Assembly (NCBI GenBank): GCA_002715785.1
Contig: PBAA01000004.1
Span: forward strand, 110,534-124,152
Length of the DNA: 13,619 bases
Direction: 5' to 3'
Source: Gammaproteobacteria bacterium
GTDB lineage: Bacteria > Pseudomonadota > Gammaproteobacteria > Pseudomonadales > Azotimanducaceae
Numbering within the stretch: the first letter of the stretch is position 1; each line of letters begins with the position of its first letter. The notes beneath the pieces are model-generated. The model saw nothing but the letters and a program-made list of their open reading frames with translations. It ran no database searches and was not told where the DNA came from. Below, in pieces: positions 6,230 to 13,619 of this stretch. Both the position numbers and the translations under genes were made by a program.

Positions 6230-7435
6230 TTAGTTACCTAGTTGATCGAGCTTAAGGCGGTGTTGAAAACTCTCCAGGTCGACATCGGTCCGAAATGGCG
6301 TGTGTGATTCAACCCACTCAATGTCCTGTTCAACATATCTCCGTTCGTCGTTGAGGAATTGGCTGATGGCTTCACGAAATCCGGCGTCTCGAACCCAGTG
6401 AGCCGAGTACGTGGGCCGTGCAAGATAGCCGCGAGCGATTTTATGTGATCCTTGGGCTCCAGCTTCCACCGACTCAAGCTGGTTTGCGATTGCGAACTCG
6501 ATGGCTTGGTAATAACAGGTTTCGAAATGGAGAAATCGGTGGTCTTCTCTGCAGCCCCAGTTTCGCCCAAATAGCGTTTTTTCACCGATAAAGTTAATTG
6601 CCCCGGCAATGTACCGACCGTTTCTTTTACACAGGATGAGTAGTGTTTGTTCGGGCATGAGTTCTGAAATCAAGCTAAAAAAGGAACGGGTGAGATAGGT
6701 GGTCCCCCATTTGCGATTGCTGGTATCGATGTAAAACTCGTAAAACGCATCCCAATGACTTTCTTTTAGATCACTGCCGGTGATCCACTCGATCGTAATG
6801 TCGTTAGCGACAGCGCCGCGGCGTTCTCGACGAATGTTTTTGCGTTTCTTCGAGGAAAGATCTTCAAGGAACTTTTCGAACGTGTCGTAACCGTTGTTGC
6901 GCCAATGGAACTGAGTATCCATCCGTTGCAGCATCCCAAATTTGCCTGCCCGGTCCCATTGCGCTTTAGGCAGGAAAGTCAGGTGTAGTGAGCTGACTTT
7001 GATCTGTTTTGCGACTTGGACAAGGGAATGCAAAAGCTGTTCTTCGATTTGATCGCGTTTTGGCGAATCGCTCACGAGTAGTCGGCGCCCAGTAGCTGGA
7101 GTAAACGGAACGCTGACCTGCATTTTGGGGTAATAGTCTCCGCCTGCTCGGTAGAACGCGTCCGCCCAGCCCGAATCGAAAACGTATTCCCCTCTTGAGT
7201 GTGATTTGAGGTAAATGGGTACAACGCCGACCGTGGTTTTTGCTTCTTTTAGGCAGAGGTGAAATGGTTGCCAGCCGGTTTCTGCTGCGGCGCTGCCGCT
7301 TTCTTCCAGCGCGCGAAGGAAACGGTGGTCTAGAAATGGGTTGTACTCGTCGCCGGCCGGATTGGCACAGTGATTCCAATCGTCTGGCGAAATCGCAGTG
7401 ATGTTCTGGAGTATATGGGCCGTGCGATCGGTCAA
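6230..7435 (-). CDS. FemAB-like / GNAT family N-acetyltransferase (DUF482, PF04339)
   Basis: This 401-residue protein belongs to the family annotated as peptidoglycan biosynthesis/recognition or FemAB-like. Signature segments are NPFLDHRFLRALE (32-44), SSKKRKNIRRER (194-205), FLHFETCYYQAIEF (301-314) and EAGAQGSHKIARGY (324-337). Relatives contain two GNAT-like halves, but the enzymatic reaction of this subfamily is not established to my knowledge. The start is TTG 7435: the frame closes at a stop a few codons upstream (7460-7462), has no ATG near the N-terminus, and the TTG follows a GGAA ribosome site about 8 nt away. No signal peptide or membrane segment is seen, so it is likely cytoplasmic. 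It diverges from the MATE exporter gene and lies upstream of asnS on the same strand. Confidence 0.85.
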   Translation of the reverse strand: MTDRTAHILQNITAISPDDWNHCANPAGDEYNPFLDHRFLRALEESGSAAAETGWQPFHLCLKEAKTTVGVVPIYLKSHSRGEYVFDSGWADAFYRAGGDYYPKMQVSVPFTPATGRRLLVSDSPKRDQIEEQLLHSLVQVAKQIKVSSLHLTFLPKAQWDRAGKFGMLQRMDTQFHWRNNGYDTFEKFLEDLSSKKRKNIRRERRGAVANDITIEWITGSDLKESHWDAFYEFYIDTSNRKWGTTYLTRSFFSLISELMPEQTLLILCKRNGRYIAGAINFIGEKTLFGRNWGCREDHRFLHFETCYYQAIEFAIANQLESVEAGAQGSHKIARGYLARPTYSAHWVRDAGFREAISQFLNDERRYVEQDIEWVESHTPFRTDVDLESFQHRLKLDQLGN

Positions 7436-7513
7436 AACTAAGTTCCGAAATTGCGATACCTAATATACCCCGAGCTTCGTTCGCGATGAGGTTTTTTGCG
7501 TGATTCTTCGCAG

Positions 7514-7522
7514 TGGTATGAT
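7514..7522 (+). promoter_or_regulatory. Extended -10 promoter candidate for the MATE gene
   Basis: TGG-TATGAT (7514-7522) is an extended -10 (TGn plus 5 of 6 of TATAAT). The -35 region is weak: TTGCGT sits at only 15-bp spacing. A start near 7529-7530 would give a leader of about 53 nt that begins just before the leader hairpin. Confidence 0.4.
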
Positions 7523-7531
7523 GGTGGCTGA

Positions 7532-7567
7532 GCGGACCGCGGACATATCTCGCTCCGTGGTCTCCGC
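7532..7567 (+). promoter_or_regulatory. GC-rich hairpin in the MATE gene leader
   Basis: GCGGA-CCGCGGA (7532-7543) pairs with TCCGTGG-TC-TCCGC (7554-7567). This gives 12 pairs including one G-U, a 2-nt bulge and a 10-nt loop. It ends 3 nt before the ribosome-site core GGGAAG (7571-7576), so folding could affect ribosome access. No U-tract follows. Confidence 0.45.
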
Positions 7568-7582
7568 AAAGGGAAGTCAGCC

Positions 7583-8941
7583 GTGCCCGTCTTTGATCTC
7601 ACCTCCGGGTCAGTCGCCGGTCATCTAAGTCGTCTGACCGCGCCGATGTTTCTGGGTATTTCATCGATGATTGTCGCGTCGATGATCGACACGGTCTATA
7701 TCGGTTGGATTGGGACCGCAGAACTTGCCGCCGTTAGCTTTACGTTTCCGCTAGTGATGGCCGTATCGAGCGTTTCCATGGGACTAGGGGTAGGTGCGAC
7801 TTCAATTATGTCGCGCATCCTTGGTAGCGGTGACCGAGAACGATGCCTGCTCATCGGCGCTCACACGTTGATCTTAGTGTTGCTCTTAATCGTTGTGATC
7901 TCGATTCTGGGATACGTGTACGCGCCCGTGCTTTTTAGATGGCAAGGAGCGAGCGAGGAGATCCTGCCCACTACCGTTGCATATGTACGCATATGGTTCG
8001 TTGGGCTGCCGTTGTTTGCGATACCCATGGTCGGGGGCATGATGCTGCGAGCGCTCGGCGACGCACGCACGCCTGGGATCATCATGACTTCCGGCGCGGT
8101 ATTCCAAGTGTTGATTGCGCCGGCATTGATATTCGGTTTTGCCGATATGGATGGCCTCGGAGTGGACGGTTCAGCGTGGGCATTCATCATTTCGCGTGCG
8201 GCACCTTCTATTTACGCGCTCATTGTTTTCCGTCGATTCGGACTCTTTGGACGTCCGGGTTCTCTACAAAAGATGCTTCGATCTTGGACCGAGGTATTGC
8301 GAATCGGGGTTCCGTCGATAGCCTCGAGCTTGATTGGGCCTGTATCCATGAGTGTTCTGATGGCGCTTCTAGCGGCCCACGGGCACGCGATTGTTGCGGC
8401 GTTTGGTGTTGCGACCCGAATTGAGTCGTTGGCAACCATGGTACTCATGGCTCTTTCGTCCAGTATCGGCCCATTCGTTGGTCAGAATTATGGCGCTAGA
8501 AAAAATGAGCGTATACGGATAGCGCTATCAATTTCATATCGGTTTTCGATGGTATGGGGATTGTTGGCCTTTGCAGTCTTGGCGGTGTTCGGGAACTCGA
8601 TTGTGGGCGCCATGGTCGATGACACGGATGTGATCAGAGCAGCATATGAATTTATGTTGATTGTTCCCATCACGTTCGGTTTTTTCGGCGTTACGATGAT
8701 GGCTACTAGTTATTTTGTGGCGTTAGGCCAACCGATGCCATCATTAGTGATTTCCATACTTCGTATGGTCGTCGTGCAGATACCCCTTGCGTTAGTTCTC
8801 AACTTCTTCATGGCGTATCGCGGTGTTTTTGTCGCGATCGCAGTGAGCAACGTCCTGGTCGGGCTATTAGGATACGTGTGGGCCCGACGTGAATTAAATC
8901 GAGATATCCTCGCGGGCTACCCGTTGAGTGTCAGCTCTTGA
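7583..8941 (+). CDS. MATE family efflux transporter
   Basis: The gene encodes a 452-residue inner-membrane protein of the multidrug and toxic compound extrusion family, a cation-coupled antiporter with about twelve membrane helices in two pseudo-symmetric halves. Family features include LTAPMFLGISSM near the N-terminus, DTVYIGWIGTAELAAVSF in helix 2, and the matching second-half segment IESLATMVLMALSSSIGPFVGQNYGA. The length is normal. The start is GTG 7583, preceded by AGGGAAG at 7 nt; no ATG lies before the conserved N-terminus. A GC-rich hairpin sits just before the ribosome site. The gene is convergent with the flavodoxin gene, with a single base between the stop codons. The exported substrate is unknown; NorM-like and DinF-like members cannot be separated here. 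Confidence 0.93.
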   Translation: MPVFDLTSGSVAGHLSRLTAPMFLGISSMIVASMIDTVYIGWIGTAELAAVSFTFPLVMAVSSVSMGLGVGATSIMSRILGSGDRERCLLIGAHTLILVLLLIVVISILGYVYAPVLFRWQGASEEILPTTVAYVRIWFVGLPLFAIPMVGGMMLRALGDARTPGIIMTSGAVFQVLIAPALIFGFADMDGLGVDGSAWAFIISRAAPSIYALIVFRRFGLFGRPGSLQKMLRSWTEVLRIGVPSIASSLIGPVSMSVLMALLAAHGHAIVAAFGVATRIESLATMVLMALSSSIGPFVGQNYGARKNERIRIALSISYRFSMVWGLLAFAVLAVFGNSIVGAMVDDTDVIRAAYEFMLIVPITFGFFGVTMMATSYFVALGQPMPSLVISILRMVVVQIPLALVLNFFMAYRGVFVAIAVSNVLVGLLGYVWARRELNRDILAGYPLSVSS

Positions 8942-8942
8942 C

Positions 8943-9410
8943 TCAAAAAATATCGGCGTCAATACCTGCGCCAAGCGCCATGCCCAACTCTTTACATCTA
9001 ATGAGATCGTCGGGTGTTGGATCGCCTACGACTACCACTGGCTCCTGGACTTCCTGAAATGGATAGCCATTGGCGATTCTTCTGATCGCTCGTAATGCAC
9101 CGCTGCCATCGTTTCCCGCGCTGATGAACGTTGAGTATGGCAGTGATTGGATTTTCCCTTCGACCTCGTAGAAAGTTCGGTCGAGGAAGTCCTTCATGGC
9201 GCCGGACATATAGCCAAAGTTTTCGGGCGTGCCGAGCAGTAAACCATCCGACTCGATAATATCGCTAGGGCCCGCTTCGCTGGCAGTTTTCATGGTGACG
9301 GAAATCGTCTCGAACGACTTGTCATTTGCGCCTGCGTATACCGCGTCGGCGAGTCGTTGGGTCTTTCCCGTCTTAGAGTGATAAACGATGAGTAGGTTCT
9401 TTAACGCCAT
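8943..9410 (-). CDS. Flavodoxin family protein / NAD(P)H-dependent FMN oxidoreductase
   Basis: This 155-residue cytoplasmic flavodoxin-fold protein has the FMN phosphate loop HSKTGKTQ (11-18) right after the first beta strand (NLLIVY). The flavin-ring segment is GTPENFGYMSGAMKDFLDR (60-78), and GNDGSGALRAIRRIA (99-113) forms the third FMN-binding region. This pattern is closer to WrbA/NADPH-dependent FMN reductases than to electron-carrier flavodoxins. Upstream on the same strand, 60 bp away, is an LLM oxidoreductase that also needs a reduced flavin-type cofactor, so the two may be co-transcribed. The ribosome site before ATG 9410 is weak. The stop is one base from the convergent MATE stop. 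Confidence 0.87.
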   Translation of the reverse strand: MALKNLLIVYHSKTGKTQRLADAVYAGANDKSFETISVTMKTASEAGPSDIIESDGLLLGTPENFGYMSGAMKDFLDRTFYEVEGKIQSLPYSTFISAGNDGSGALRAIRRIANGYPFQEVQEPVVVVGDPTPDDLIRCKELGMALGAGIDADIF

Positions 9411-9470
9411 GGCTCAAGGCTGGCGCAATTTGGACCCTTGCTCTTTGGACGTAGGTGGACGGTGCTTCGT

Positions 9471-10334
9471 TTAATCGCGAATTGCCTTTACGACCTCCGC
9501 GCAACGATCGAGGATAGGCAGAACCTCATCAGCCGCCTCCGATGGCAAGTTGAAGATCAGATGGTCGAAGCCCTGTTCGATCCTGCCGCGTGCATGATCT
9601 GCATCCATCGGGCTGCCGAACAGTGCTAAATCGAGGTCCTCGACTTTTCTGCCGTGGGTTTCGAATGCGTCGCGTAGACGGTCCATGTTTCCAGACCCTA
9701 AACCTCCGATAGGCATCCAGCCGTCAGCGTAATCGGCGATACGATCGAAGACCCACTTTGAGTTCGCTCCGATCCAAATCGGCGGACCATTATCCTGTAT
9801 AGGTTTGGGGTACGACCAAATCGGGTCGAAATCGACGTGCTCGCCGTGAAATTCAGCTTCCTCCTTCGTCCAAATTTCCCGCATGGCCAATACCTTTTCT
9901 CGGACAATGGCCCAGCGGCGCGAAAAATTTGCACCATGATTTTCCATTTCCTCGCGATTCCAACCGGCACCAATACCGATGATGCTTCGGCCTTTCGAAA
10001 TCATATCGAGTGAGGCGATTTCCTTGGCCGTGGTAATTGGATCACGTTCGATGATTAGGCATATTCCGGTCCCCAAAAGAATACGCTCGGTTACGGCAGC
10101 CGCAGCTCCTAACGCGACGAATGGGTCGTGGCTGTGCCAGTACTGTTTAGGCAGGTCGCCTCCTCCGGGGAAGGGCGATTTGCGACTTGCGGGGATGTGT
10201 GTGTGTTCTGGAAAAAATAAACTGTCCAGGCCCCTTTCCTCGACCGCAATTGCGAGTTCCACGGGTTGAATCGAGTAATCGGTTGGGAACATGGAGACGC
10301 CGAAATGAGTGTCTTCGATCGCGCGAAAGGCCAT
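9471..10334 (-). CDS. LLM class flavin/F420-dependent oxidoreductase (TIGR03619-like, Rv2161c type)
   Basis: The 287-residue protein has the bacterial luciferase-like TIM-barrel fold. Typical segments are the N-terminal strand FGVSMFPTD, then ERGLDSLFFPEHTHIP, TGICLIIERDPITTAKEIAS, and GRSIIGIGAGWNREEMENHG. They are followed by WSYPKPIQDNGPPIWIGAN and ADYADGWMPIGG. These match the subfamily annotated as probable F420-dependent oxidoreductase of Rv2161c type. Some LLM members use FMN instead, so the cofactor is uncertain; the neighbouring flavodoxin-like reductase would suit FMN. Such enzymes oxidise or reduce diverse small molecules, and the substrate cannot be told. ATG 10334 follows AGGG by about 7 nt. 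The gene diverges from the CMD-family gene across 136 bp with no clear promoter. Confidence 0.88.
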   Translation of the reverse strand: MAFRAIEDTHFGVSMFPTDYSIQPVELAIAVEERGLDSLFFPEHTHIPASRKSPFPGGGDLPKQYWHSHDPFVALGAAAAVTERILLGTGICLIIERDPITTAKEIASLDMISKGRSIIGIGAGWNREEMENHGANFSRRWAIVREKVLAMREIWTKEEAEFHGEHVDFDPIWSYPKPIQDNGPPIWIGANSKWVFDRIADYADGWMPIGGLGSGNMDRLRDAFETHGRKVEDLDLALFGSPMDADHARGRIEQGFDHLIFNLPSEAADEVLPILDRCAEVVKAIRD

Positions 10335-10470
10335 GAGGGAGCCCTGTGTTTAGAATGTATTGGCGGGGATAGTACGTCTTGATAGTTGCGTACGAAACCC
10401 GGCGCTTCTGAACGGAAGTATGTCGTGCAAAATAGATCACAGAATTATTTCATTTTGAGCGAGGTAAAAA

Positions 10471-11019
10471 ATGCGCTTGTCGGAACCACGGATCGCACCA
10501 GTACCCGAATCTGATTGGAGTCAGGCACAGAGGGATCTTATGCAGCCCTTTGTAACTGGTGGTCGAGTATTCAATGTATTCGGAACATTAATTCATCACC
10601 CAGACTTGTTTCGTCGTTGGCTCGTGTTCGCGAACCATGTCCTTGGTAAGTCGACGATCGAGGTTAGGGAGCGGGAGATATTAATTCTCCGGACCGCAAA
10701 GCTTGTCAGCGCGGAATACGAGTGGGGGCAACATGTCGTAATCGCTCGCGAAGCCGGCATAAATGACGACGAGATACGGGCGATTGGAAGCAACGGTGAT
10801 GGTCTGGGGGAACTCGAAAAACTTCTTTGCGACGCCGCGGACGAACTGGTGCGGGACCAAATGTTGTCAGCTGACGTATGGCGAAAACTTGCCGAGCACT
10901 TCGATACTCGACAGGTGATGGATGTCGTTTTTACGGTGGGGCAATACACGATGCTTGCGATGGCTCTGAATACGTTTGGCGTACAACTGGATGAAGGTCT
11001 GCCTCGATTTGAACCTTGA
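10471..11019 (+). CDS. Carboxymuconolactone decarboxylase family protein without the CxxC pair
   Basis: The 182-residue all-helical protein is of the AhpD/CMD superfamily. The core segment is EREILILRTAKLVSAEYEWGQHVVIAREAGI (68-98 region). In AhpD the equivalent place carries a CxxC redox pair; here it reads AEYEWGQH (81-88) with E82, E84 and H88 and no cysteine. The only cysteine is C120. A peroxidase-partner role of the AhpD kind is therefore unlikely. Close relatives with EYEWGxH are common beside acyl-CoA and oxidoreductase genes, but their reaction is unknown to me. The ATG is well placed after GCGAGGT. The CitE-like gene follows after 213 bp, so an operon is uncertain. Confidence 0.87.
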   Translation: MRLSEPRIAPVPESDWSQAQRDLMQPFVTGGRVFNVFGTLIHHPDLFRRWLVFANHVLGKSTIEVREREILILRTAKLVSAEYEWGQHVVIAREAGINDDEIRAIGSNGDGLGELEKLLCDAADELVRDQMLSADVWRKLAEHFDTRQVMDVVFTVGQYTMLAMALNTFGVQLDEGLPRFEP

Positions 11020-11232
11020 TGGAGCGATACGACCTCGGTCCAAGATCGGTCAACCTGGGGAAGTTGCCCGTGATTGGGGTAACTCATCGGGGTCACGTCC
11101 GCCTGTTTCCAGACGCCAGTTGAGATCTGTCAATACAGCTAATGGCCGTGTATTGCGATGGAATCTACGGGCGAAGAACTCTACGCGAAACCGTGCTTTC
11201 GTGGGTATAGCCGAGGTAAGGAGACTCTGTCT

Positions 11233-12081
11233 ATGAGACCGCGTCGGTCGGCTTTGTTCATGCCAGGGATTAATGAGCGTGCGATGGAAAAGGCTCGTTC
11301 TTTGAGGTGTGACGTCATTATTTTCGATTTAGAAGATGCGGTGGCGCCCGACTCAAAAATTCATGCTCGAGGACTAGTTCGGGAGGTCATAGAGCAGGGC
11401 GGTTACGGGAATCGGGAACTTGTGGTTCGTTGTAACGGGATCGAAACGCCCTGGTGTCACGACGACGTCGAAACAATGGTAACGACTGACGTTGACGGCC
11501 TTCTTTTTCCGAAGGTGGAGCGAGCTGAGCAGGTCTATGAGATACGCCGGCGTCTTGATGCATTGGATGGTCCGAAAAAGAACGTTTGGGTCATGATAGA
11601 AACGCCTCGTGGAGTTACCAACGTCGAGAAAATCGCGGAATCACGTGCGGATGTATTAGTCATGGGTACGAGCGACTTGGTCGCCGACTTAAGGGCCCAA
11701 CACACGGACAATCGCGACAGTGTTCTTTATGCACTTTCGAGGTGTGTAAATGCGGCGCGGTCGGAACAGCGCGACATTCTCGACGGCGTCCACCTTGACC
11801 TTGAGAATAACAATTCGTTGGAAAAGGTCTGCGAGCAGGGCCGTAGCTTGGGGTTCGACGGAAAGTGCCTGATCCACCCATCCCAGATTGCGACCGCAAA
11901 CCGAATTTTCGGAGTAGACGAGGACGTGCTACTTCGTGCGAAACAGATAACGGAAATATGGGCCGAGGCGTTGTCGGCAGGGAAGGGCGTTGCGGTTATG
12001 AACGGACAGCTGATCGAGAAACTTCACTACGAAGAAGCCTGCCGTCTCATCGCTTATTCCGAGTTAATTGAAGACGTATAA
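11233..12081 (+). CDS. CitE-like CoA ester lyase (HpcH/HpaI aldolase / citrate lyase beta family)
   Basis: This is a 282-residue TIM-barrel lyase or thioesterase acting on CoA esters such as malyl-, methylmalyl- or citramalyl-CoA. Conserved points are RSALFMPG (5-12), IIFDLEDAVAPDSK (29-42), VVRCNGIETPW (64-74; R66 is the usual substrate-binding Arg), FPKVE (92-96), MIETPRG (121-127; metal ligand E123), GTSDL (145-149; metal ligand D148) and CLIHPSQI (212-219). The usual VRVNG appears as VRCNG. The frame extends to an ATG at 11158, but ATG 11233 is preferred: it follows AAGGAG at a good distance and starts exactly where relatives do (MRPRRSALF). Without CitD/CitF neighbours it is not a citrate lyase subunit. 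The exact substrate is open. Confidence 0.9.
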   Translation: MRPRRSALFMPGINERAMEKARSLRCDVIIFDLEDAVAPDSKIHARGLVREVIEQGGYGNRELVVRCNGIETPWCHDDVETMVTTDVDGLLFPKVERAEQVYEIRRRLDALDGPKKNVWVMIETPRGVTNVEKIAESRADVLVMGTSDLVADLRAQHTDNRDSVLYALSRCVNAARSEQRDILDGVHLDLENNNSLEKVCEQGRSLGFDGKCLIHPSQIATANRIFGVDEDVLLRAKQITEIWAEALSAGKGVAVMNGQLIEKLHYEEACRLIAYSELIEDV

Positions 12082-12120
12082 CGGTGCGCGTGTTAGCTGC
12101 CGTGGATTGAGAAACAGTTG

Positions 12121-13068
12121 TTATGCCGTCGCTTTTCTAATCGTCGGAACGACGTCTTCAAGATAAACCTCAAGAGCTGCATCATCCCAAGGAGCGCGTA
12201 GGGCGATGTTGAGTTCGTCCACTCCGCTTTCCACATATTCGATAATTCTTTCGGATGCAGCGTCAGGTGTACACATTAGTGCCCCTTCGCTGATGTTAGC
12301 TGCAGTATTCCCCCAGGAATCGTGCATCGCTTTTTGTTGTAGGGCGACGCTGGATTGATCGATACCCATTGCGAAGGCCACGTTGACGCCGCGCTTAATT
12401 TCAGAAGAATTTCTTCCGCTCGTTGAGCACCACTCTTCCAGCACTTCGTTCAAGTGCTTAAATTCTTCGGGGCTAACGTAGGCTGCATTCCACCCATCCG
12501 CGTATCGGGCAACGAGTTCGAGGGTGCGTTTTTCGCCCCTGCCGCCAATCCATATCGGAAGTTTCGATTGTTGGGGTCTCGGAAAACAACTCACCTCGTC
12601 GACTTGGTAATGTCTTCCCGAGTAACTCGTTCGTTCTTGAGTCAGCATTTGACTAATGATCTCAACCCCTTCTTCGAGCATGTCCAAGCGGGTCCCAATG
12701 TCCGGGAACGGATACCCGTGGGCGACGGCTTCCCATATGTGCCACCCTGCACCTAGACCCAACTCAAAACGTCCATTACTGATGTGATCGAGGGTTGTGG
12801 CTGCCTTGGCGAGCAAGGCTGGGTTTCGATAACCGACGCAAAACACGAGGCATCCGATGCGGGCGTGTTGAGTATCAGCAGCCAGCGTTGCCAGCGTCGT
12901 CAATGCTTCGAAATGCGGCTCGTTACCCCCCTGATAGGGTGCCTCGTAGAGGTGATCCCAAATAGAAATCCAGTCGACGCCGGCATCATCGAGCCTACGC
13001 CAGAGTACGCGGAGTTCATCCATGGACAGATTTTGTTGTCCGATGTGGACTCCTAATGACAACGCCAT
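12121..13068 (-). CDS. LLM class F420-dependent oxidoreductase (TIGR03560-like, Rv1855c type)
   Basis: The 315-residue luciferase-like TIM-barrel protein belongs to a different subgroup from the LLM protein at 9471-10334. Characteristic segments are GVDWISIWDHLYEAPYQGG, CLVFCVGYRNPALLAKAAT, ISNGRFELGLGAGWHIWEA, YPFPDIGTRLDMLEEGVEII, LPIWIGGRGEKRTLELVA and RYADGWNA. They fit the family annotated as probable F420-dependent oxidoreductase of Rv1855c type, cytoplasmic, substrate unknown. The GLGAGWHIWEAVAHGYPF region is intact, as expected for a functional cofactor site. ATG 13068 begins at the first barrel strand but has a weak ribosome site. It is convergent with the CitE-like gene (39 bp) and lies 126 bp downstream of the glyoxalase gene on the same strand. 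Confidence 0.9.
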   Translation of the reverse strand: MALSLGVHIGQQNLSMDELRVLWRRLDDAGVDWISIWDHLYEAPYQGGNEPHFEALTTLATLAADTQHARIGCLVFCVGYRNPALLAKAATTLDHISNGRFELGLGAGWHIWEAVAHGYPFPDIGTRLDMLEEGVEIISQMLTQERTSYSGRHYQVDEVSCFPRPQQSKLPIWIGGRGEKRTLELVARYADGWNAAYVSPEEFKHLNEVLEEWCSTSGRNSSEIKRGVNVAFAMGIDQSSVALQQKAMHDSWGNTAANISEGALMCTPDAASERIIEYVESGVDELNIALRAPWDDAALEVYLEDVVPTIRKATA

Positions 13069-13194
13069 AAGATACGACCGCGATACGCAAAATGGTTGGA
13101 CAGAATAACAGAGCTCAACCGGTTCTAGTGGTGTGAGAAATAGAGGCGATTGCCCGCCACTTGTTGGGCTCGTCCCCCATTTCCGAGATTGTCT

Positions 13195-13614
13195 TTACCA
13201 TTCGCCCGTGTTGGACATTGATTGCCATGGTTCTTGTTGGGCGAGTGGTTGGCCTTGCTGCAGAATTTCAATTGAGACATTGTCAGGTGATTGAACGAAA
13301 GCCATGTAACCGTCTCTGGGAGGACGGTTGATAACGACGCCACCGTCCATCAACCGTTGGCACGTCGCGTAGATGTTTTCGACGCTATAGGCGAGATGCC
13401 CAAAATTACGACCCCCACTCAAGGGTTCTGGGTCCCAGTTATGAGTTAATTCGACCTGTGCATCTGAATCGCCCGGTGCGGCGAGAAATACGAGTGTGAA
13501 CCGGCCGGCTTCGTTGTCGATACGACGCAGTTCCTCAAGGCCGAGTTTGTTGCAGTAAAAATCAATCGAAGTGTCTATATCGGTAACGCGTACCATCGTA
13601 TGTAGGTATTTCAT
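13195..13614 (-). CDS. Glyoxalase I-like VOC family protein (probable lactoylglutathione lyase)
   Basis: The 139-residue protein aligns with E. coli GloA from its first residues (MKYLHTMVRVTDIDTSIDFY). All four metal ligands are recognisable: H5, E55 in QVELTHNW, H73 in FGHLAYSV and E116 in VSIEIL. Glyoxalase I converts the hemithioacetal of methylglyoxal and glutathione to S-lactoylglutathione in the cytosol. The segment before the last ligand (RPPRDGYMAFVQSPDN) is shorter than in GloA, so a related VOC enzyme with another substrate remains possible. The C-terminus has about 20 extra polar residues. ATG 13614 lies 5 bases from the window edge, so its ribosome site is only partly visible. Confidence 0.85.
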   Translation of the reverse strand: MKYLHTMVRVTDIDTSIDFYCNKLGLEELRRIDNEAGRFTLVFLAAPGDSDAQVELTHNWDPEPLSGGRNFGHLAYSVENIYATCQRLMDGGVVINRPPRDGYMAFVQSPDNVSIEILQQGQPLAQQEPWQSMSNTGEW

Positions 13615-13619
13615 CGAGG

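Noticed and set aside
7939..8424. Plus-strand frame of 161 codons
   Set aside because: It is an out-of-frame shadow inside the MATE gene and rich in Cys, His, Arg and Trp.
9429..9460. Three TTGGAC/GTGGAC direct repeats between the LLM and flavodoxin genes
   Set aside because: They are short, irregularly spaced (15 and 10 bp) and one differs; no better than chance.
10335..10470. Divergent promoters between the LLM and CMD genes
   Set aside because: Several partial -10-like hexamers exist (e.g. TACTAT on the minus strand), but none has a convincing -35 partner.

Overview
The window looks like a stretch of chromosome from a free-living heterotrophic proteobacterium, most likely an uncultured gammaproteobacterium. 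The asparaginyl-tRNA synthetase follows the E. coli protein almost from end to end, and the glyoxalase keeps all four metal ligands of the E. coli-type enzyme. The remaining genes are acyl-CoA, flavin-enzyme and transport genes of the kind common in such genomes. Base composition appears moderate by eye. I saw no transposase, integrase, phage gene, tRNA, rRNA or CRISPR array.

Layout. 1-561: the 3' part of an aminoglycoside-phosphotransferase-fold (APH) kinase. 562-914: no protein gene. This gap holds a candidate small structured RNA on the minus strand (about 743-850), with its own promoter and U-tract, plus a separate stem-loop. 915-1826 (minus): a MerR regulator of the CarH/MlrA type. 2032-4580 (plus): a two-gene unit of acyl-CoA ligase and a second APH-fold kinase, 2 nt apart. 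4681-7435 (minus): asparaginyl-tRNA synthetase and, upstream of it, a FemAB-like/GNAT protein. 7583-8941 (plus): a MATE exporter, which ends 1 nt from the stop of a convergent flavodoxin-like gene. 8943-10334 (minus): the flavodoxin-like protein and a luciferase-like (LLM) oxidoreductase. 10471-12081 (plus): a carboxymuconolactone-decarboxylase-family protein and a CitE/HpcH-type lyase. 12121-13614 (minus): a second LLM oxidoreductase and a glyoxalase I-like protein.

The most interesting part is 739-1882. The MerR gene and the candidate RNA each have a sigma70-like promoter with a 16-bp spacer (TGGACA/TACAAT and TTGACA/CATAAT). In both, a TGTACA motif overlaps the -10 element, and further TGTACA-type sites lie close by. 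TGTACA is the kind of core reported for CarH/MlrA-type MerR proteins. The predicted RNA is a compact three-way junction with C/U-rich, anti-Shine-Dalgarno-like loops and a U-tract directly after its closing stem. The simplest reading is an undescribed regulator-sRNA module in which the MerR protein controls itself and the RNA.

The metabolic genes suggest fatty or organic acid activation and breakdown. An acyl-CoA ligase directly followed by an APH-fold kinase recalls the LvaE/LvaA logic of 4-hydroxyacyl-CoA phosphorylation. The 9-13 kb part carries flavin/F420-type oxidoreductases, a CMD protein and a CitE-like lyase. Substrates cannot be read from sequence alone.
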